Assembly: GCA_016212245.1 (NCBI GenBank)
Contig: JACRGU010000116.1
Coordinates: 1-9,356, forward strand
Origin: Nitrospirota bacterium
Lineage (GTDB): Bacteria > Nitrospirota > Thermodesulfovibrionia > Thermodesulfovibrionales > SM23-35
Direction: 5' to 3'
Length of the DNA stretch: 9,356 bases
Position numbers and translations under genes: made by a program. The notes beneath the pieces were generated by a model. It was not told where the DNA came from and did not search any database. It saw only the letters and a list, made by a program, of their open reading frames with translations. Within the stretch, counting starts at the first letter, position 1, and each line of letters starts with the position of its first letter. This document shows, in pieces, positions 5,623 through 9,356 of the stretch.

Positions 5623-7184
5623 AGCGATACCTCTGTGCCTTTATCCATACTATATATCGGGTAGATTTTATAGTTTTTTATCCATGGCTGTCTGATTGTA
5701 AAATCTGTCCTGTGCCAGAAGATGACCCAGGGCACTTCTTTAACAATTATCTCCTCCGCCTGCCTGTAATATGAGTCCCTCGTCTTCTGGTCAAGGGCAT
5801 GCTGGCCTTTCTCTATCAATGAATCTACAGTCAGGTTTATATATCTCGTCCTGTTTCCGCCTGCACCGTGGTTAGAAGAATGAAATAAAGGGAAGAGGAA
5901 ATTCTCAGGGTCAGGGTAATCAGCCCACCAGCTAAGATAAAACATATCGGGTTCACCTTTATTAATAGCCTCTTTATAAGCACTCCACTCGAGCTGCTTT
6001 ATCTTTATATCTATCCCGACAGCCCTGATATAAGACTGGATAACCTCTGCTATATCAATAACTTCCTGGTCCGCTGTTATGTAAAGATTTATTGTAATGC
6101 CATCCAGCCCTTCTTTTTTAATCAATTCCCTTGCCCTTTCAGGATTGTATTCATAATAAGACGGCATATCCCACTTTCTCATGATATCAGGCACAGGGCC
6201 TGATGCCAATCTTCCACGCCTTTCATAAATCGTATGCAGTATCTTTTCCCTGTCAATAGCATAGTTCGTCGCCTTTCTGAGGCTGAGATTATTAAAGGGC
6301 GGTTTTGAACAATTAAGGCCGAGATAATAAGTATTCAGGCCTTTAATGGACGAGATAAGACCCTGCCTTTTGGGGTGGTTTTTATATCTCGAATACTCTG
6401 ATACTGGTATTGTAATTACATCAAGGTTGCCGAGTTCGAATTCTGTTACTGTAGTCAGGTCTTCAGGGATTATCCTGTAAATGATTCCTTTCACATTTGC
6501 AGGAACATCAAAATAACCCTCTCTTTTTTCAAGTTTTAACTCCCTGTTTGGTAGCCATTCTTTTAGTACAAAAGGACCTGTTCCGACAGGGTGGCTCGAA
6601 AAATCAGGCCCCCATCTATCTACTTCCTCCTGGGGAACGACATAGGCAGCGGTCATGGTAAGAAGGCTGAGAAATGGAGAGAATGGTTTTTTGAGACGGA
6701 TCTCAAGTGTATAATCATCTATCACCCTTATCCCTTTAACATCCCCAGCCCTTCCCTTCATGAAGTCATCTGCACAGAGGATTTTTTCAAGCACCCATGT
6801 ATTAGGAGACCTGGTTTTAGGGTCTAATATTCTCTTAAAGGAATACTTAAAATCATAGGACTTAACCTCTCGTTTATTCGAGAAATATACACCATACCTT
6901 AATTTAAAAATATATGTCAGGCCGTCTCTGGATATTGACCAATTTTTAGCGATATCAGGCTGGATGCTCAGGTCATCCCCGAGCCTGACAAGACCATTAA
7001 ATAATTTTGCTGATATTGAACCACCTGTGACATCAACTATAAGGGCAGGATCAAGAGTAGTTGGATTTGTATTGAGTCTGTAATAGATATAACCGTCAAG
7101 ACGGTTTTGTGATGAACAAGCTGTAAGAACAAGTAACGAGTAACAAGTAACGAGTAACAAGTTTATTGAGTTCTTTAGGTTCAC
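5619..7184 (-). CDS. Peptide-binding lipoprotein of the ABC transporter (SBP family 5, DppA/OppA-like)
   Basis: Captures the substrate outside the membrane and delivers it to the two permeases encoded next. The protein has 521 residues. A lipoprotein signal peptide ends in the lipobox LTAC, giving an acylated Cys23. The mature part has family 5 features: NPTTLDPALI near the N-terminus, LFNGLVRLGDD, IQPDIAKNWSISRDGLTYIFKLR, HPVGTGPFVLKEW, LRKATNYAIDREKI and WWADYPDPENFLFPLFHSSN near the C-terminus. The start is GTG at 7184; an in-frame TGA five codons upstream rules out earlier starts, and no clear ribosome binding site is seen. The hydrophobic core of the signal peptide is encoded by a heptamer repeat (7127-7161), so a unit gain or loss would shift the frame. 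Peptides are the likely ligand, but nickel and other small ligands also occur in the family. Confidence 0.92.
   Translation of the reverse strand: MNLKNSINLLLVTCYSLLVLTACSSQNRLDGYIYYRLNTNPTTLDPALIVDVTGGSISAKLFNGLVRLGDDLSIQPDIAKNWSISRDGLTYIFKLRYGVYFSNKREVKSYDFKYSFKRILDPKTRSPNTWVLEKILCADDFMKGRAGDVKGIRVIDDYTLEIRLKKPFSPFLSLLTMTAAYVVPQEEVDRWGPDFSSHPVGTGPFVLKEWLPNRELKLEKREGYFDVPANVKGIIYRIIPEDLTTVTEFELGNLDVITIPVSEYSRYKNHPKRQGLISSIKGLNTYYLGLNCSKPPFNNLSLRKATNYAIDREKILHTIYERRGRLASGPVPDIMRKWDMPSYYEYNPERARELIKKEGLDGITINLYITADQEVIDIAEVIQSYIRAVGIDIKIKQLEWSAYKEAINKGEPDMFYLSWWADYPDPENFLFPLFHSSNHGAGGNRTRYINLTVDSLIEKGQHALDQKTRDSYYRQAEEIIVKEVPWVIFWHRTDFTIRQPWIKNYKIYPIYSMDKGTEVSL
7127..7161. repeat. Alternating heptamer tandem repeat inside the signal-peptide region
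   Basis: Five 7-bp units GAACAAG, TAACGAG, TAACAAG, TAACGAG, TAACAAG lie in the binding-protein gene, a 14-bp alternating pattern. Read on the minus strand they encode residues of NLLLVTCYSLLVL, the hydrophobic core of the signal peptide, cycling through all three frames. AGTGACGAGTTA just upstream of the GTG start (7201-7190, minus strand) can pair with TTACTCGTTACT in the repeat (7157-7146) over 11 of 12 positions, counting one G-U pair, and places the start codon in the loop. Confidence 0.85.
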
Positions 7185-7207
7185 CGTGCTAACTCGTCAC
7201 TGTCGTT

Positions 7208-8329
7208 TTAGAATCTCAAAAATGCACCAATACTTCCAGAGTCCTGCAACTTTTTATTTTCAGATATTATCTCAACGAATGCTCCATGCTCAACCGCCTT
7301 CTGTGCTGCAAGGTCAACAATGTAGTTTACCTTCTGCATTTCATCTTTGCAGTAAGGACAGATTGAGATATGCTGGACAGTAAGATACCCGCAATTTCTG
7401 CATATCAATCCAGATTGTTTATAGTCCTCTAAGAATACAAGCCTCATGATACGTCCTTCCTGCAGGGCATTGAGCACATCTTCTATACCTATAACCCCAT
7501 TTTCATTCTTCAAGGCTCCAGTAAGTAGTTTATCAACAGTCTCAGCCTCTTTCTTTTTCTCAAATGCCTGGAGCACAGGCTGTGCCTTTTCAAGTATCTC
7601 ATTGCTCTTTGCATACATCTCTGCCTGGAATGTTCCTATAACCTTATCCGCTACTGTCTGTGGAAGCATGGCCCTTACCTTTGTAACAGCCTCTTCTGAG
7701 CCGCCGATTATCAGCCGGCCAACATATTCGTGGGAGAGAAACGAGTCTAATTGCTTAAGCACATCCTTCAGGTGCAGACCAACATGATAATCTATGTGCC
7801 TTTCATAACTTTTCTCTGAAAGTGCAAACCAGCCACCCTTTTTATGTCTGCCAGGCACATCAGCGGTATGAACCTCTGTATATTCTTCTATCTCACAGAG
7901 ATGGATGATAAATAATCGTGCTGATTCCCTGCCTACAAGGAGGATTGCATACCGCTGATAGTTGTCCAATATGTCAAGGAGTGGTTTTATGTGTGGTGTC
8001 CTGTCAACTATAACTTCATTCTTTACAGTGACTGAAAGATGAAATTCCCTCCAGAAATTCCTTTCTTTAGAGCTCAGGATAGCAAGTCCTTTTTTAAACT
8101 CCCTCTTGTTTCCGAGAACATACGAGTCAATCTTATCAAGGTCTCCTTTCACCTTTTTAGAAGTAGCCCTGTCAAGGCCTTCTATAGTATTCTTGATCAT
8201 ATTCTTCACATGTATTATATAGTCACCTTTCGCATTCGTTATCGGATTAACATTAAGGTACAGACTCACAAAATAGGCTCCACCACCCTGCATCTTTGCT
8301 ATCTGTTTGAGTTCTTCACGGCTAAGCAT
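7208..8329 (-). CDS. eRF1/Pelota-like protein (bacterial release-factor-like, baeRF-type) with GGW loop and zinc ribbon
   Basis: The protein has 373 residues, organised like archaeal/eukaryotic release factor 1 and Pelota, and belongs with the bacterial homologues often called baeRF. An N-terminal domain (about 1-120) begins LSREELKQIAKMQGGGAYFVSLYLNV. The central domain has VPGRHKKGGWFALSEKSYER (158-177), which corresponds to the eRF1 segment carrying GGQ; here the glutamine is replaced by Trp167. The third domain contains a four-cysteine zinc ribbon (Cys310, Cys313, Cys324, Cys327) and ends GSIGAFLRF, like the IxAxLRY/F end of eRF1. A strong ribosome binding site, AAGGAGGAG, 5 bp before the ATG fixes the start. 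It lies 23 bp upstream of the binding-protein gene and 65 bp after the C26 hydrolase gene. A role at the ribosome, possibly in rescue or tRNA processing, is inferred from the fold only. Confidence 0.8.
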   Translation of the reverse strand: MLSREELKQIAKMQGGGAYFVSLYLNVNPITNAKGDYIIHVKNMIKNTIEGLDRATSKKVKGDLDKIDSYVLGNKREFKKGLAILSSKERNFWREFHLSVTVKNEVIVDRTPHIKPLLDILDNYQRYAILLVGRESARLFIIHLCEIEEYTEVHTADVPGRHKKGGWFALSEKSYERHIDYHVGLHLKDVLKQLDSFLSHEYVGRLIIGGSEEAVTKVRAMLPQTVADKVIGTFQAEMYAKSNEILEKAQPVLQAFEKKKEAETVDKLLTGALKNENGVIGIEDVLNALQEGRIMRLVFLEDYKQSGLICRNCGYLTVQHISICPYCKDEMQKVNYIVDLAAQKAVEHGAFVEIISENKKLQDSGSIGAFLRF

Positions 8330-8346
8330 TATCTCCTCCTTTTGGG

Positions 8347-8373
8347 CATAAGGGGGACTTTGTCCCCCTTATG
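8347..8373. repeat. Perfect 12-bp hairpin in the leader of the eRF1-like gene
   Basis: CATAAGGGGGAC (8347-8358) and GTCCCCCTTATG (8362-8373) are exact complements around a TTT loop, and a further run of C follows (8378-8383). The hairpin lies between the stop codon of the C26 hydrolase gene and the ribosome binding site of the eRF1-like gene. No T-tract follows it on the minus strand, so it is not an ordinary intrinsic terminator. It could protect or process the transcript, or be a dispersed palindromic repeat. Confidence 0.8.
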
Positions 8374-8394
8374 AAATCCCCCCATCCTTCACAG

Positions 8395-9081
8395 TTAACT
8401 CTTTTCAAGGTTTTTAGATATGCTCCCTTTCGATGCCTCTACAAATGAATTAAACAGGTCTGAAGAGAGGCTGTCATCTATCAGGCGTTCTGGATGCCAT
8501 TGTACACCAACAAGAAAGGGATAGTCTTCCATATAAAATGCCTCGATCAGATTATCAGTGGAATACACAAATGCCTTGAGGTTAGTACCAAGTTCCTTTA
8601 CTGCCTGATGATGGGTGCTGTTCACAGAAAACCTGCCTTTCTTCAAAAACCTGTTTTCTGTTATCACAATTATATGATAATCCTTTCTGTGATTAATTTC
8701 TACTGACAACTGTGAGTCAATATCCTGGTAGAGCGTTCCACCGAAGGCAACATTTATAAGTTGCATACCATAACATATGCCGAGGACAGGTTTTTGGCGA
8801 TTTACCACCTCCTTAAGCAGAGAAATCCCAAAATCGCTCCTCTGTCTCGAGACAGGCTTAACCTGAGGCATTATGGGCTCGTTGTAATAAGATGGGTTAA
8901 GGTCATCTCCTCCTGAGATAAGGAGTCCATCAATCCTTTCTGCATAGGATACAGGATTACCTGTTGGAGGGATTAATACTGGAGCTCCACCTGCCCTTAT
9001 TATCGCATCAGAATAACGATGCTTGAGTCTTAAATATTCACCTTCTATATCTGTTGTTATACCGATTATAGGTCTGGTCAT
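8395..9081 (-). CDS. Class I glutamine-amidotransferase-like hydrolase, peptidase C26 family (PuuD-like)
   Basis: Encodes 228 residues. Family members hydrolyse gamma-glutamyl amides, for example gamma-glutamyl-GABA in putrescine breakdown or gamma-glutamyl peptides. The fold and active site are intact: an N-terminal RPIIGITTD, LISGGDDLNPSYY (54-66), the nucleophile elbow GICYGMQ with Cys103, VNSTHHQAV (153-161) and GVQWHPE with His196 and Glu198. Other putrescine-pathway genes are absent, so the PuuD reaction itself is not supported. The neighbours (D-aminoacylase-type enzyme, peptide importer) suggest a role with peptides or amides. The ATG at 9081 has no visible ribosome binding site; the bases before it are part of a 9-bp repeat run. 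Translational coupling across the 84-bp gap is unlikely, so an unusual initiation or a different start is possible. Confidence 0.88.
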   Translation of the reverse strand: MTRPIIGITTDIEGEYLRLKHRYSDAIIRAGGAPVLIPPTGNPVSYAERIDGLLISGGDDLNPSYYNEPIMPQVKPVSRQRSDFGISLLKEVVNRQKPVLGICYGMQLINVAFGGTLYQDIDSQLSVEINHRKDYHIIVITENRFLKKGRFSVNSTHHQAVKELGTNLKAFVYSTDNLIEAFYMEDYPFLVGVQWHPERLIDDSLSSDLFNSFVEASKGSISKNLEKS

Positions 9082-9084
9082 AAT

Positions 9085-9158
9085 AGTTTATTGAGTTCAT
9101 TGAGTTTCTCGAGTTTGTTGAGTTCATAACACAAGAAACTGTGTAAACTCAATAAACT
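9085..9158. repeat. 9-bp tandem repeats and inverted repeat before the C26 hydrolase gene
   Basis: Four 9-bp units ATTGAGTTC, ATTGAGTTT, CTCGAGTTT, GTTGAGTTC run from 9090 to 9125. AGTTTATTGAGTT (9085-9097) has an exact inverted copy, AACTCAATAAACT (9146-9158). An alternative hairpin pairs TTGAGTT (9118-9124) with AACTCAA (9146-9152) and ACACA (9129-9133) with TGTGT (9140-9144). The 14-mer AGTTTATTGAGTTC also occurs at 7160-7173, at the start of the binding-protein gene. The element fills nearly all of the spacer and occupies the expected ribosome binding region. Confidence 0.8.
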
Positions 9159-9165
9159 TCTGCTT

Positions 9166-9356
9166 TTACCTCCCATGTCTAAGTATCCTGCCTGCATTAA
9201 TCCCTGTTAACTCTCCTTCCCATATAGCCGGTAAACCATTAACGATAACATAATAAATCCCTTCTGGTTTTAAAAAGGGCTCATCAAATGTTGCCCTGTC
9301 AATTATCTTTTCATGGTCAAAGACGACAACGTCTGCGAATGCACCTTCTTTTATAG
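9166..9356 (-). CDS. D-aminoacylase / N-acyl-D-amino-acid deacylase-type amidohydrolase, C-terminal end
   Basis: Only the last 62 codons are inside the window; the 5' part lies beyond the right edge. The visible protein reads IKEGAFADVVVFDHEKIIDR, then ATFDEPFLKPEGIYYVIVNG and LPAIWEGELTGINAGRILRHGR. This matches the end of the amidohydrolase superfamily branch of D-aminoacylases: the small beta domain with GxxADVVVFD, the RATFxxPxxxPEGIxYVIVNG segment and the closing TGxxxGRxLRHGR. These enzymes remove acyl groups from N-acyl-D-amino acids. The metal-binding residues lie outside the window. It is co-oriented with the C26 hydrolase and importer genes, with 84 bp between its stop and the next start. 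Confidence 0.85.
   Translation of the reverse strand, partial: IKEGAFADVVVFDHEKIIDRATFDEPFLKPEGIYYVIVNGLPAIWEGELTGINAGRILRHGR

Overview
The window reads as a chromosomal piece of a free-living, anaerobic or hydrogen-metabolising bacterium of moderate GC content. NiFe-hydrogenase maturation genes, an oligopeptide ABC importer, abundant short 7- and 9-bp tandem repeats and a dispersed palindromic repeat are the clues. The combination recalls Nitrospirota or deltaproteobacterial lineages, but that placement is inference; no rRNA or other lineage marker is present.

Layout. (1) Positions 1-553 hold no convincing gene. They contain a REP-like double hairpin, a pair of exact 20-bp direct repeats and a nested inverted repeat. 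(2) Positions 554-1020 (+) are a two-gene toxin-antitoxin module with a ParE/RelE-type toxin, bracketed by near-identical 17-bp direct repeats. (3) Positions 1147-3294 (-) are a four-gene operon read hyaD-like protease, hypC, dcd, pyrF. It combines two NiFe-hydrogenase maturation genes with two pyrimidine nucleotide genes. Directly upstream of the protease, and in frame with it, is a short stretch that looks like the middle of a NiFe-hydrogenase large subunit, so hydrogenase structural genes may once have stood here. (4) dksA-like (3525-3920, +) diverges from that operon and overlaps the last gene of the next array tail to tail. (5) Positions 9356 down to 3906 (-) are a long co-oriented array: C-terminal end of a D-aminoacylase-type amidohydrolase, a class I glutamine-amidotransferase-like (peptidase C26) hydrolase, an eRF1/Pelota-like protein with a GGW loop and a zinc ribbon, then a peptide-binding lipoprotein and two permeases of a Dpp/Opp importer.

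How the genes may work together. The importer, the C26 hydrolase and the D-aminoacylase fit uptake and breakdown of small peptides or acylated, possibly D-configured, amino acids. The ATPase subunits are not in the window. The eRF1-like gene sits inside this array without an obvious metabolic link and is the most interesting protein here. Most junctions in the array are tight (4-nt and 17-nt overlaps, a 23-nt gap).

The most unusual DNA feature is a run of alternating heptamers that itself encodes the hydrophobic core of the binding protein's lipoprotein signal peptide. A change of one 7-bp unit would shift the frame, so this is a candidate phase-variation switch. Related short tandem repeats lie between dcd and pyrF and before the C26 hydrolase gene.
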